Shown here: piece by piece, positions 1 to 8,676 of the stretch | Position numbering within the stretch: position 1 is the stretch's first letter | Layout: each line of letters begins with the position of its first letter | Origin: Bacillota bacterium | GTDB taxonomy: Bacteria; Bacillota; SHA-98; UBA4971 | DNA: 64,000 bases | Reading direction: 5' to 3' | Assembly (NCBI GenBank): GCA_030024085.1 | Contig: JASEJE010000004.1 | Span: forward strand, 62,001-126,000 | The notes under the pieces: generated by a model | Told to the model about the DNA's origin: nothing | Seen by the model: the letters and a program-made list of their open reading frames with translations, nothing else | The model's database searches: none | Made by a program: the position numbers and the translations under genes

Positions 1-653
1 CCACGCCTCACGGCGGCGGGGGGCCGGGGTCCGGCCCGGTGGCCGTGAAGAAGGCGCTCGCCCCCTTCCTGCCCGTCCCGGTCGTCGAAAAAACGGACGG
101 GAAGTTCGTCCTCGACTACGCGAGACCCCAGTCCATCGGGAAGGTCAAGGCCTTCTACGGCAACTTCAACGTGATGGTGAAGGCCTACGCGTACATCAGG
201 GCGCTGGGCGCGAAGGGCTTGCGCCAGGCCAGCGAGAACGCCGTGCTCAACGCGAACTACCTCATGAGGAAGCTTGCGCCTTACTACCATCTGCCGTATG
301 ATCGACACTGCAAGCACGAGTTCGTCCTGTCAGGGGAATACCAGCTCGCGTCGGGGGTCCATACGGGAGACATAGCCAAGATGCTCCTGGACTATGGGTT
401 CCACGCGCCGACGGTGTACTTCCCCCTCATCGTGAAGGAAGCCATCATGGTGGAGCCCACCGAAACCGAATCAAGGGACACGCTGGACGCGTTCGTGGAC
501 GCAATGATAGGGATCGCGCAGCTTGCGGAGAAGGACCCGGAGGCGCTGCACACAGCGCCCCACAAGATGGTGGTCGGAAGGCTCGACGACGTCACCGCGG
601 CGCGCCGCCCGGTGCTGCGCTGGAGGCCGAACAAGCAGACGAATGCCGGTTGA
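1..653 (+). CDS. gcvPB: Glycine dehydrogenase (decarboxylating) subunit 2, 3' end
   Basis: C-terminal part of the second subunit of the split P-protein of the glycine cleavage system, which decarboxylates glycine with pyridoxal phosphate and passes aminomethyl to the lipoyl arm of GcvH. The reading frame is open at the left edge. Its first codons (from base 3) give [12 protein letters not shown], the conserved glycine-rich loop just after the PLP lysine, so that lysine lies a few residues outside the window. The ending ([20 protein letters not shown], then PTETES) is typical of GcvP. The next gene overlaps by 11 bases, which suggests one transcript with the lipoate genes. Confidence 0.93.
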   Translation, partial: TPHGGGGPGSGPVAVKKALAPFLPVPVVEKTDGKFVLDYARPQSIGKVKAFYGNFNVMVKAYAYIRALGAKGLRQASENAVLNANYLMRKLAPYYHLPYDRHCKHEFVLSGEYQLASGVHTGDIAKMLLDYGFHAPTVYFPLIVKEAIMVEPTETESRDTLDAFVDAMIGIAQLAEKDPEALHTAPHKMVVGRLDDVTAARRPVLRWRPNKQTNAG

Positions 654-1548
654 AGAGACGAAACACGAGTCCGCGCCGCCCGGAGCGCTGCTCGACATGG
701 CATGGGATGTCCGGCGCTCGGCCTTCGGGGGCAGCATCGAGTGGGTGAACCCGGTGCGCACCGCCGTCCTGAGCGTCACCGGGAGCGCCTGCGCGCTCGG
801 ATGCGCCCACTGCGGCGGCCATTACCTCGAGCACATGCTTCCCATCGAGAGATGGCGCGAACTGGTCAGCGCGAAGGACGGCGCGGACCGGGTGTCGAGC
901 TGCCTGGTGAGCGGCGGGTGCGACATGCGCGGCAGGGTGCCTGTTGCGGCGCATATCGGCACGGTCAGGGAGCTTGCGTCCAGGTGGAGGCTCAACCTTC
1001 ACCTCGGCCTCGCTGACGAGTGCGAGGTGGCGGAGCTTGCGCCCCTCCGACCCGTGGTGTCGTTCGACCTCGTGGCGGATGACGCCACGATTCGCGAGGT
1101 ATATGGCCTGGATGCCTCGGCCGAGGACTTCATCTCGACCTACGCCATGCTCCGGCGCCACGTGCGGGTCGTGCCTCACATCTGCATCGGGCTGCGAGGC
1201 GGCGGGCCCTCGGGCGAGTTCGAGGCGCTTCGGGCGCTCGAGCGCCTGGGGGCCGAGGCAATCATATTCATCGTCTTCACGCCGACCCCGGGCACGCGCT
1301 ATGCATCCCGAATGCCGCCCGACCCCCGAGAGGCTGCGCGGATCATCGCGCGTGCGAGGATCATGTTTCCGACCACCCCCATCTACCTTGGATGCATGCG
1401 TCCCAGGGGCGCTTACCGCGACACCCTCGACACCCTCGCGATCCGGGCGGGCGTGAACAGGATAGTCGCCCCGTCCCTCCGGGCGAGAGAGGCAGCGGAG
1501 GCGCTGGGGCTTTCCGCAACGTGGCGAGAGGAGTGCTGCGCGTTTTGA
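643..1548 (+). CDS. Radical SAM protein, LipS1/LipS2-type lipoyl synthase subunit
   Basis: A 301-residue radical SAM enzyme with the 4Fe-4S motif CX3CX2C at Cys50, Cys54 and Cys57. The rest resembles the biotin-synthase-like COG1856 group, including a C-terminal LGCMRPRG segment and a terminal CC pair that could bind another cluster. The ATG at 643 overlaps the end of gcvPB and is chosen because upstream codons lie inside that gene. A second radical SAM gene and a LipM-like gene follow with overlapping ends. This trio next to a glycine cleavage gene is what is expected for the two-protein LipS1/LipS2 lipoyl synthase, which inserts two sulfurs into protein-bound octanoate. Which subunit this one is cannot be decided from sequence alone. 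Confidence 0.75.
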   Translation: MPVEETKHESAPPGALLDMAWDVRRSAFGGSIEWVNPVRTAVLSVTGSACALGCAHCGGHYLEHMLPIERWRELVSAKDGADRVSSCLVSGGCDMRGRVPVAAHIGTVRELASRWRLNLHLGLADECEVAELAPLRPVVSFDLVADDATIREVYGLDASAEDFISTYAMLRRHVRVVPHICIGLRGGGPSGEFEALRALERLGAEAIIFIVFTPTPGTRYASRMPPDPREAARIIARARIMFPTTPIYLGCMRPRGAYRDTLDTLAIRAGVNRIVAPSLRAREAAEALGLSATWREECCAF

Positions 1549-2567
1549 CGGAGATTGCTCGCGACCTGGCGTACCCCAGGACTATAAGGGTGTCAACCGG
1601 AACCGCTGCTGTGCTGGGGCTTCTTGCCGCCCGCCTCGACGATGCGCCGACCACGGCTTACCTTCTGACGGGCGGGCGGTGCGGCGCGAGCTGTGCCTTT
1701 TGCCCGCAGGCGCGCACGAGCGCCTCCCCAGACGACCTGCTGTCGCGCGTGAGCTGGCCGGAGTTCGAGACGGGGCGCGTCCTCGGGGCGCTCGCACGGC
1801 ATCCGGCCGGCCTGGGTCGCGTGTGCATCCAGGTCACGCGTACCGCCGAGGCCCGGGAGGCGCTCCGGCGGCTCATCCCCGCCCTCGAGGCCGTGCGGCG
1901 CGGCGGGCCCAGCCCAGGCGGCTCCCGCCCATTCGCGATATCCATCTCCCATCACCCGGCCTCGGTGGCCGAGGTGGAAGAGGTCCTGGCGCTGGGCGCC
2001 GACAGAATCGGAATCGCCCTGGACGCGGCCTCCCCTGAGGTCCACGCGAAAACCAGGTCCGGGTCGTGGGAGGCGACGATGTCCCTTCTGGAAGAGGCGG
2101 CGCGGCTCTTCCCGGGCAGGATCAGCACCCACCTCATCGTTGGCCTTGGGGAGACCGAGGAGGACCTTGCCGGGGTAATGCAGCGCCTCACGGATCACGG
2201 GATCACCATCGGCCTTTTCGCGTTTACCCCGGTCAGGGGGACGGCTATGGAACACGTCCCGCAGCCCCAGGTCGACGCTTACCGCCGGGTGCAGCTCGCC
2301 CGCTACATCATTGCCCTGGGGCTAGGAAACGCGGCCGAGTTCACTTTCGCCGGCGGGCTAATCGCGGGCTTCGGCATGGACCGGGCGAAGCTGCTCGAGA
2401 TAGCGCTAAGCGGAGCGCCGTTCCAAACGTCGGGCTGCCCCGGCTGCAACAGGCCGTACTACAATGAGCGCCCGGGTGGCACCATGTACAACTACCCCAG
2501 GCCCCTCACCCGCGATGAGGCAGAGAGGGCGATCTCGGAAGCGCGCGTGCTGGGGGATTGTCTGTGA
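1545..2567 (+). CDS. Radical SAM protein, second LipS1/LipS2-type subunit
   Basis: A 340-residue radical SAM protein with CX3CX2C at Cys46, Cys50 and Cys53. Near the C-terminus is a conserved GCPGCNRPYYNERPGG segment (Cys298 and Cys301), a candidate site for an auxiliary iron-sulfur cluster acting as sulfur donor; that role is inferred. The proposed TTG start at 1545 overlaps the previous stop and has GAGAGGAG about 11 bases upstream; GTG 1533 and GTG 1521 are alternatives. It sits between the first radical SAM gene and the octanoyltransferase gene with overlaps on both sides, so the three are almost certainly co-translated. A biotin synthase role is less likely, since no other biotin genes are present. 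Confidence 0.75.
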   Translation: MTEIARDLAYPRTIRVSTGTAAVLGLLAARLDDAPTTAYLLTGGRCGASCAFCPQARTSASPDDLLSRVSWPEFETGRVLGALARHPAGLGRVCIQVTRTAEAREALRRLIPALEAVRRGGPSPGGSRPFAISISHHPASVAEVEEVLALGADRIGIALDAASPEVHAKTRSGSWEATMSLLEEAARLFPGRISTHLIVGLGETEEDLAGVMQRLTDHGITIGLFAFTPVRGTAMEHVPQPQVDAYRRVQLARYIIALGLGNAAEFTFAGGLIAGFGMDRAKLLEIALSGAPFQTSGCPGCNRPYYNERPGGTMYNYPRPLTRDEAERAISEARVLGDCL

Positions 2568-3451
2568 TGGGGGATCGCAGGATGCAGTGGAGGCTCCTTC
2601 GCACAGGACGCAACGCTGGAGCGTGGAACATGGCCGTGGACGAGGCCGTGATGGTTCACGTGGCGAGGGGCCTTTCCCCGCCCACCTTCAGGCTTTTCGA
2701 GTGGGACCCGCCCGCCCTATCCCTGGGCCGCGTGCAATCATTCGAGCGGGACGTCGATGCGGAGGCGTGCGCGAGGCTGGGCGTCGATGTGGTGCGCAGG
2801 CCTACTGGAGGCAGGGCCGTGCTACACGACGTCGAAGTCACATATAGCCTGATCATGAGCGAGAAGGACCCTGTGCTGCCTGAAGGCCTCGGGGAGTCCT
2901 TCAGCCTTGCGACGCAGGGGATCATAAAGGGGCTACGGCTTCTCGGGGTGGAAGCGGAGATCCGGGGCCGCGACGAGCCCGAGAAGCCCGGCCGGGCTGC
3001 GGGCGGCGGCGCGGCCGACGCTGGCGGGGCCGTGCGGACGGGGGCGTGTTTCGACTCGCCGTCCTGGTATGAGGTGGTCGCGGGCGGCCGAAAGCTGGTC
3101 GGCAGCGCCCAGGCCAGGCTGATGGGCGTCTTTCTGCAGCACGGCTCCATCCTGATGCAACTTGACGCGGACAAGCTCTGCAGGCTCCTGAAGTTCAACT
3201 CCGACGAGGAGAGAGCGGCGGCGGTCCGTCATCTTCGCACCCATGCCACTTCCATCTCGGAGGTCCTGGGCCGCGATGCGGGCTTCGAGGAGGTCGAGGC
3301 CGCAGTCATCGCGGGGATGAGATCCCACATCGCCCCGATAGGTCTGGTGGAGGGAGATCTCACAGAGGACGAGATCGCCCTGGCGACGGCGCTTATTTCC
3401 CGGAAATACGGTTCGGCGTCATGGACGGTGCACCGCAGGGCGGACGGTTAG
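2567..3451 (+). CDS. lipM: Octanoyl-[carrier]:protein N-octanoyltransferase, LipM type
   Basis: A 294-residue member of the lipoate ligase/octanoyltransferase family (PF03099). It carries RRPTGGRAVLHD, then a cysteine in the ACFDSPSWYE context (Cys161) and GGRKLVGSAQAR with Lys176. The cysteine matches the acyl-binding residue of LipM, so octanoyl transfer to GcvH is more likely than ATP-dependent lipoate ligation, although a ligase cannot be excluded. Start alternatives are TTG 2558, GTG 2564 and ATG 2582; ATG 2567 overlaps the preceding stop. A Gly/Ala-rich insertion lies just before the catalytic cysteine. With the two radical SAM genes it would complete endogenous lipoyl assembly. Confidence 0.82.
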   Translation: MGDRRMQWRLLRTGRNAGAWNMAVDEAVMVHVARGLSPPTFRLFEWDPPALSLGRVQSFERDVDAEACARLGVDVVRRPTGGRAVLHDVEVTYSLIMSEKDPVLPEGLGESFSLATQGIIKGLRLLGVEAEIRGRDEPEKPGRAAGGGAADAGGAVRTGACFDSPSWYEVVAGGRKLVGSAQARLMGVFLQHGSILMQLDADKLCRLLKFNSDEERAAAVRHLRTHATSISEVLGRDAGFEEVEAAVIAGMRSHIAPIGLVEGDLTEDEIALATALISRKYGSASWTVHRRADG

Positions 3452-3553
3452 CGAACGTTCCCTTGGGGCGCCAGGCCCGCATGCGGTGGGCCATCGTGGC
3501 GTCCGGAGCTGGGGCCTGCCCTAAACAAAGCCTGTCATGGGAGGGTTTCAGGA

Positions 3554-4975
3554 GTGGCAACGCATGAAAGGCCAGAGGCCAGTGAGAGGGAGCGTCTGCG
3601 GCGCGACGCGCTCGGCATTCTGAGGCAAGCCCTCGTCGCCGTGGACCCGTATGCGGCGATGAAGGCCCACCTCCGCCGGGAAGGCGACATCCTCACCGTG
3701 GGCGGGCGCTCTTACGACCTTGGGCGTATCCAGCGCATCTTCGTGGTGGGCGCGGGGAAGGCGAGCGCGCGCATGGCACTCGCGGTGGAGGACATCCTGG
3801 GAAACCGCGTGACGGCAGGCCTCGTGAACGTCAAGTATGGCCATGCTGAGACCCTGAAAAAGGTCCGCATCAAGGAGGCGGGACACCCTGTGCCCGACGC
3901 CGCCGGCCTGGAGGGCGCACGAGAGATCCTCGACATCGTCAGCACAGCCGGCGAGAACGACCTCGTGCTCTGCCTCATCTCAGGCGGCGGCTCCAGCCTT
4001 CTGCCGCTTCCCGCCGCGGGCATCGAGCTTGCGGACAAGCAGAAGACCACACAGGTGCTCCTCGGATGCGGCGCCACGATCCACGAGATGAACGCCGTCA
4101 GGAAGCACATCTCCCTCCTGAAAGGCGGCGGGCTCGCCCGCGCCGCCGCTCCGGCGCACGTGGTGTCGCTCATTCTCTCTGACGTCATCGGGGACGACCT
4201 CGATGTCATAGCGTCGGGACCGACGGTCCCTGACCGGAGCACGTTCGCGTCAGCCCTTGACGTCCTCGAGAGATATGGCGTGGCGGGGCAGATCCCCGAT
4301 GGCGTCAGGCGCCGTCTCGAGGCAGGCGCTCGCCGCGAGGTGCCAGAGACCCCTAAACCGGGAGACCGTCTCTTTGAAAACGTGACCAATCTCATCGTCG
4401 CGAGCAATGCCATAGCGGTGGACGCTGCGGCGCGGGCTGCGGAGGGGCTGGGATACCATCCCCTCGTGCTGTCGTCGTCCATACAGGGGGAAGCGAGAGA
4501 GGTCGGGCGCGTGATGGCAGCGGTCGCACGCGAGATCTTGGCGAGCGGTCGGCCTGTGGCGAAGCCCGCGTGTGTGCTCGCGGGCGGTGAGACCACCGTG
4601 ACGCTCCGGGGGGGCGGGCTCGGTGGGCGGAATCAGGAGCTTGCCCTGGCGGCCGCCCTCGACATGGAGGGCCTGCCGGACGTGCTTGTGCTGGCTGCGG
4701 GCACCGACGGGACCGACGGTCCAACCGACGCCGCAGGCGCTTTCGCCTTCGGCGACACCGTTGCGCGGGCGCGCGAGGCAGGGATGTCTCCCCGCGCTCA
4801 TCTCGAGAACAATGACTCGTATCACTTCTTCAAGGCGCTGGGGGACCTCGTCGTAACCGGTCCCACGCGCACCAACGTGATGGACCTCCTGCTCATCCTG
4901 GCCGGACCTGCGCCCGGCATGGCGGACTACCCGGAGACCGTGGCAGACCCGCCGGCCGCAAGGGAACCGATGTAG
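3554..4975 (+). CDS. Glycerate 2-kinase, MOFRL family
   Basis: A 473-residue glycerate kinase of the GK-II/MOFRL type, which phosphorylates D-glycerate to 2-phosphoglycerate. Visible signatures in order are VGAGKASARMA, GHPVPDAAG, LISGGGSSLLPLP, LSDVIGDDLDVIASGPT, GGRNQELALAAAL, AGTDGTDGPTDAAGA and GDLVVTGPTRTNVMDL. GTG 3554 is used as the start because GGGAGG lies about 8 bases upstream. It is separated from the lipoate genes by 102 bases; a glycerate kinase fits downstream of glycine/serine metabolism but the link is inference. Confidence 0.92.
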   Translation: MATHERPEASERERLRRDALGILRQALVAVDPYAAMKAHLRREGDILTVGGRSYDLGRIQRIFVVGAGKASARMALAVEDILGNRVTAGLVNVKYGHAETLKKVRIKEAGHPVPDAAGLEGAREILDIVSTAGENDLVLCLISGGGSSLLPLPAAGIELADKQKTTQVLLGCGATIHEMNAVRKHISLLKGGGLARAAAPAHVVSLILSDVIGDDLDVIASGPTVPDRSTFASALDVLERYGVAGQIPDGVRRRLEAGARREVPETPKPGDRLFENVTNLIVASNAIAVDAAARAAEGLGYHPLVLSSSIQGEAREVGRVMAAVAREILASGRPVAKPACVLAGGETTVTLRGGGLGGRNQELALAAALDMEGLPDVLVLAAGTDGTDGPTDAAGAFAFGDTVARAREAGMSPRAHLENNDSYHFFKALGDLVVTGPTRTNVMDLLLILAGPAPGMADYPETVADPPAAREPM

Positions 4976-5049
4976 GCGCAAGCCGCCTGGGGACGACGGG
5001 GCAACAGACCGCGGGCCCAGGAACCGCCCATCCGTGCGTCCATCCCCTC

Positions 5050-5098
5050 TTAACCCTCGTGTTACAATCTTTAACACGCGCTTTATACTCACTTAAAC
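5050..5098 (+). promoter_or_regulatory. Pho-box-like array upstream of pstS
   Basis: Five TTAACA-like hexamers recur at about 11-base spacing: TTAACC at 5050, GTTACA at 5061, TTAACA at 5071, TTTATA at 5082 and TTAAAC at 5093. PhoP of Bacillus binds tandem TT(A/T)ACA-like hexamers on one helix face with this period. Placement over the pstS promoter fits activation by phosphate starvation. No regulator gene is in the window. Confidence 0.6.
5061..5089 (+). promoter_or_regulatory. Probable pstS promoter
   Basis: GTTACA (5061-5066), 17 bases, then TATACT (5084-5089). The -35 is weak (4 of 6), as expected of an activator-dependent promoter, and it coincides with one of the Pho-box-like hexamers. 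An inverted repeat GTGTTA/TAACAC (5059-5064, 5072-5077) also overlaps it. Confidence 0.5.
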
Positions 5099-5391
5099 AG
5101 GGTATGCCATAATGAGGGTGGCCGAAGGCAGCCGAACGCAACAGGAGCTTCCGCCTGCAGGAGAACGAACGGAGACTCATATGTAGAGCCGGGCAGGCGG
5201 TAGACGAAAGCGGCGGGCCACGCTCTACGCGATCTGCGCCCTGCAGGTGAGTTCCGAACGGCTCGTGCCCCGGTCCGCTGTCGTGGATGAAGGTTTCCGG
5301 CCCGGAACGGCGGGCGGAAGCTCCTGATGACATAGCCTGGCTGCAGTCGGATCACGGTTTTTCGAGAGATAAACAAGGAGGTTCACAGGGT

Positions 5392-6234
5392 ATGAAGTCC
5401 GCGATGAAGAGGGTTGCACTCGTCCTCTCGCTCACCCTGGTTCTGGGTCTTGGCGCAGGCCTCGTCCAGGCCAGTGAGCAGATCACGCTCCAGGGATCCA
5501 CGACGGTCCTTCCCATTGCCCAGAGGGCTGCAGAAGTTTTCATGGCGAAGAACCCTGAGGTGTCCATCTCCGTGCGGGGCGGCGGTTCCGGCAACGGTAT
5601 AGCCGCTCTCCTCGACAAGTCCGTCCAGATTGCGAACGCGTCCAGGTTCATCAAGTTTGACGAGGTCAAGAAGGCCGTTGCAAACGGAGTGTACCCGGTC
5701 CCCCACAGGATCGCCCTTGACGGAATAGCCGTCGTCGTCAACCCCAAGAATACCGTGGACAAGCTCACCGTTGCTCAGCTCAAGAAGATCTACACCGGCG
5801 AGGTCACCAACTGGAAAGAAGTCGGCGGACCCGACATGAAGATCGTGGTCATATCCCGCGACTCCAGCTCCGGCACGTATGAGGTGTTCGAGGAGCTCGT
5901 GCTCCAGGGCGCGAAGGTCGTCGCAAGCGCGCTCCTGCAGGCCTCCAACGGCGCCGTGTCCGATGTCGTGTCCAGGACCCCTGGTGCGGTAGGTTACGTC
6001 GGGCTTGGGTACCTCTCTGACAAGCTGAAGGCCGTCAAGATCGGCGCCACCGAGAAGGCTTACATCGAGCCGTCCCTGGCGACCGTGCAGGCGGGCCAGT
6101 ATCCGATAGCGAGGAACCTCTACATGTTCACCAACGGGTGGCCGACTGGCGATGCGGCAAGGTTCATAAACTTCATCCTGAGCGCCGTAGGCCAGAAGAT
6201 CGTCAAGGAAGAGGGTTTTGTCCCCCTCTGGTAG
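5392..6234 (+). CDS. pstS: Phosphate ABC transporter, periplasmic-type phosphate-binding protein
   Basis: A 280-residue PstS that captures phosphate outside the membrane for PstCA. A signal peptide with a long hydrophobic core ends near Ala27 (LVQA/SEQ). The mature part begins with ITLQGSTTVLP, followed by RGGGSGNGI and SRDSSSGTYE, all phosphate-contact regions of PstS, and the protein ends KEEGFVPLW. There is no lipobox cysteine, unlike most Gram-positive PstS, so how it is retained at the cell is unclear. The start follows AAGGAGG at 11 bases. A hairpin separates it from pstC, a usual way of keeping the binding protein more abundant than the permeases. Confidence 0.93.
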   Translation: MKSAMKRVALVLSLTLVLGLGAGLVQASEQITLQGSTTVLPIAQRAAEVFMAKNPEVSISVRGGGSGNGIAALLDKSVQIANASRFIKFDEVKKAVANGVYPVPHRIALDGIAVVVNPKNTVDKLTVAQLKKIYTGEVTNWKEVGGPDMKIVVISRDSSSGTYEVFEELVLQGAKVVASALLQASNGAVSDVVSRTPGAVGYVGLGYLSDKLKAVKIGATEKAYIEPSLATVQAGQYPIARNLYMFTNGWPTGDAARFINFILSAVGQKIVKEEGFVPLW

Positions 6235-6583
6235 GGTAGCGCACGATAGTCTGCCACGCACCAACCGTCAAGCCCGCACCTACAACCCGCTGGGCAGGGG
6301 CGAAGATGCCCCTGCCCTCTCCCCGTTGGAGGGGACGAGCGGAAATGGAGGGGCTTGCGCGGGCGGCCGAATTCCCGGGCGTCCCGCGCCGGTTTGGCCC
6401 TGTTTGGCTCCGTCCGGCCTTGTCTGGCGTCGCCGGTCGAGCGTCGCCCCGGCGCCTGCTGGAGGTGCAGGCGGGTGGTATGTGGAATGCAGGTGCGGGC
6501 GCGTCGGGCCGCATAGAGTCGAATAGCATCGCGTCGGGTCGGGTCGAGTCGAGTCAAATCGCGTCGCGCCGCGTGAGGGAGGG
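6235..6583. other. pstS-pstC intergenic region with low-complexity repeats
   Basis: About 350 bases without a supported gene. It contains the hairpin at 6292-6317 and, from about 6508 to 6573, a degenerate pentamer tract of GTCGA/GTCGG units running into the pstC ribosome binding site. Short frames on both strands here show repeat-type composition and no family similarity. Confidence 0.6.
6292..6317 (+). terminator. Stem-loop after pstS (attenuator or mRNA stabiliser)
   Basis: GGGCAGGGGC, a 6-base loop, then GCCCCTGCCC: a perfect 10-bp stem. No T-run follows, so it more likely stabilises pstS mRNA or causes partial termination than full termination. Confidence 0.55.
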
Positions 6584-7474
6584 ATGCGCTTGCGCCGCCG
6601 AATACGCGAGAACTTGATACACGCAGTGCTTGTTGCGGTAGCCTTTTCATCGCTGGTGTTCCTGGTTGGGATCGTGCTCGTCCTGTTCAGGGAGGGTATG
6701 CCCATATTCCAGAAGACCGGCCTTGCCCATTTCATCTTCGGCCGCGACTGGTACCCCACCTATGACCCGCCTTCGTTCGGCACGCTGCCTCTCATGGCCG
6801 GGTCGTTCCTCGTCACCGTGGGCGCCATGGCTATCGCGATACCCGTGGGTGTGGCCTCAGCTATCACCATTTCGCAGGTTTTGCCAGGACGCGCCCGCGG
6901 GATAGTCAAGCCTGTAGTCGAGCTCCTGGCTGGGGTACCGTCCGTAGTGTACGGGCTTTTCGGAATGCAGATAATGGCGCCTCTGATGATGAATGTCTTC
7001 AATCTTCCAACGGGCCTCACGGCGCTCACGGCTTCCATAATCCTCGGGATCATGGCCCTCCCGACCGTCGTCAGCATCGCGGAAGACGCTCTTTCCGCGG
7101 TCCCCGGGACCTACCGGGAGGCTTCGTACGCGCTCGGGGCCACCAGGTGGGAGACCATAAGCCGGGTCCTGGTCCCGGCAGCGTCGTCCGGTATTGTCAC
7201 CGCAGCCCTCCTCGGGATGGCCAGGGCCATCGGCGAGACCATGACCGTGCTCATGGTCGCGGGCGGGGCGGCCGTGGTGCCGACATCGTTCCTTCAACCT
7301 GTCCGGCCCATGACCGCCGCTATTGCGGCGGAGATGGGCGAGGCGCCTGTCGGGGGCAGCCACTATCACGCCCTCTTTGCCATCGCGATCGTGCTTTTCG
7401 TGGTGACTCTCGCGTTCAACATGGTGGCCGACAGCTTCACGAGGCGATTCCAGAGGAAGGTGGCTGGAGGATGA
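6584..7474 (+). CDS. pstC: Phosphate ABC transporter permease PstC
   Basis: A 296-residue inner-membrane permease with about six hydrophobic segments. It has the PstC-specific N-terminal region FREGMPIFQKTGLAHFIFG and the ABC-permease cytoplasmic loop YREASYALGATRWETISRV, where the ATPase docks. ATG 6584 has GAGG 5 bases upstream; TTG 6590 is an alternative start. The stop overlaps the pstA ATG, so the two are translationally coupled. Confidence 0.93.
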   Translation: MRLRRRIRENLIHAVLVAVAFSSLVFLVGIVLVLFREGMPIFQKTGLAHFIFGRDWYPTYDPPSFGTLPLMAGSFLVTVGAMAIAIPVGVASAITISQVLPGRARGIVKPVVELLAGVPSVVYGLFGMQIMAPLMMNVFNLPTGLTALTASIILGIMALPTVVSIAEDALSAVPGTYREASYALGATRWETISRVLVPAASSGIVTAALLGMARAIGETMTVLMVAGGAAVVPTSFLQPVRPMTAAIAAEMGEAPVGGSHYHALFAIAIVLFVVTLAFNMVADSFTRRFQRKVAGG

Positions 7475-8523
7475 TAAGAGGTGCGCAGGACCCGGCGATG
7501 ACGGAAGGGGCGATTTCGAGCAAGGCGGCCGGGGTCGCGTCAGCGGCAGTAGCGGCGGCAGCGGCGGCAGCGGCGAAAACTGCCGAGGCGGCAGACGCGC
7601 CTGGGGCGACGCAAGCGATGAAGGCGGCGGAGGCGGCGAAGGCGCTGGCCGCTGAGGCCGGCGGAAGGGTGCTCAGGCAAAAGCGCCAGCGTCGCCAGGC
7701 GGCGATGTTCGCGCTCATGATCGCGGCGCTCGTTATCGCGCTGGGCTTTCTCGCGCTCCTGGTGGGATTTGTCGCGGTACGCGGCATTGGCGTCATAAGC
7801 TGGGAGTTCATCACCCAGATGCCGCGGAACGCCATGACGGAGGGCGGCATACTCCCCGCGATCCTGGGGACATTCTATCTCGTCATCGGCGCCATGGTGA
7901 TGGCGACGCCGCTCGGCATCGGCTCGGCCATCTACCTCACCGAGTATGCGAGGCAGGGTCCGGTGGTGAGGGCCATCAGGATCGGCGTGAACAACCTGGC
8001 CGGAGTCCCGTCGGTGGTGTTCGGCCTGTTCGGCCTCGCCGTGTTCGTGAAGATGTTCGGGTTCAGAGTGTCCATCCTTTCGGGCGCCCTCACCCTGGGC
8101 ATCGTGGTGCTGCCGACTATCATCCGCGCCTCTGAGGAGGCGATCCTGGCGGTGCCGGTGTCATACCGCGAGGCGTCGCTCGCCCTCGGAGCCACGAGGT
8201 GGCAGACGGTGCGCTACGCCGTGCTGCCGTCGGCCATGCCGGGTATCCTGACAGGGTGCATCCTCGGGGTCGGAAGGGTGGCCGGCGAGACAGCCCCAAT
8301 CATGTTCACGGCGGCGACGTTTTTCACGGCACGGCTGCCCGGGTCCATATTCGAGGAAGTCCAGGCGCTGCCGTATCACATTTACGCCCTTGTCACCGAG
8401 GGAACGCACCCGGAGGCCCAGGTGCCGATAGCCTTTGGGACGGCGCTGGTGCTCCTGGCCCTCGTCCTCGGCGTGGACCTGGCCGCCATAGTCCTGAGAT
8501 CGCGATACGAGAAATCCCGATGA
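7471..8523 (+). CDS. pstA: Phosphate ABC transporter permease PstA with Ala-rich N-terminus
   Basis: A 350-residue permease partner of PstC. The core starts near residue 75 and includes FITQMPRNAMTEGGILPAI, NNLAGVPSVVFGLFGLAVF and the EAA-type loop YREASLALGATRWQT. The first 70 residues are an unusual Ala-rich stretch encoded by GCG/GCA/GCC repeats, followed by a basic KRQRRQ segment before the first membrane helix. This extension is absent from ordinary PstA. GTG/ATG coupling with pstC (ATGA) fixes the start at 7471. No pstB or phoU follows in the window, so the ATPase must be encoded elsewhere. Confidence 0.92.
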   Translation: MIRGAQDPAMTEGAISSKAAGVASAAVAAAAAAAAKTAEAADAPGATQAMKAAEAAKALAAEAGGRVLRQKRQRRQAAMFALMIAALVIALGFLALLVGFVAVRGIGVISWEFITQMPRNAMTEGGILPAILGTFYLVIGAMVMATPLGIGSAIYLTEYARQGPVVRAIRIGVNNLAGVPSVVFGLFGLAVFVKMFGFRVSILSGALTLGIVVLPTIIRASEEAILAVPVSYREASLALGATRWQTVRYAVLPSAMPGILTGCILGVGRVAGETAPIMFTAATFFTARLPGSIFEEVQALPYHIYALVTEGTHPEAQVPIAFGTALVLLALVLGVDLAAIVLRSRYEKSR

Positions 8524-8676
8524 CGTCCACGGTAACGATGAAGATGGTGACGGCGACGGCGGTGAACATGTGGACGTTGATGGCGATGAAGATGAGGGTG
8601 AGCATGAGGACGAGGACGAGCATGAGGATGAGGATGAGGATGTGGATGGGGCCACGGATGGGGGCGGGCAGGCGCG
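8524..8676. repeat. GAN-triplet low-complexity tract between pstA and arsC
   Basis: A tract rich in GATGAG, GACGAG and CATGAG units, roughly 8537-8655. Read one base out of the pstA frame it encodes an uninterrupted Asp/Glu/His-rich peptide joined to the last pstA codons. In the direct frame from the pstA stop it gives a Met/Arg/Thr-rich peptide with no family resemblance. Most simply a microsatellite. Confidence 0.6.

Larger units (their letters stand above)
4976..5391. other. Intergenic leader of pstS
   Basis: No supported gene. The first 70 bases are G+C-rich. The A+T-richer stretch 5045-5100 holds the promoter and Pho-box-like repeats listed separately, and a long untranslated leader of about 290 bases follows. 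A strong ribosome binding site, AAGGAGG at 5375-5381, precedes the pstS ATG and excludes the longer reading frame that would start at 5287. Confidence 0.7.

Noticed and set aside
2567-3451. Lipoate-protein ligase A
   Set aside because: The cysteine in ACFDSPSW and the RRPTGGRAVLHD form fit LipM better, although ligase activity is not formally excluded.
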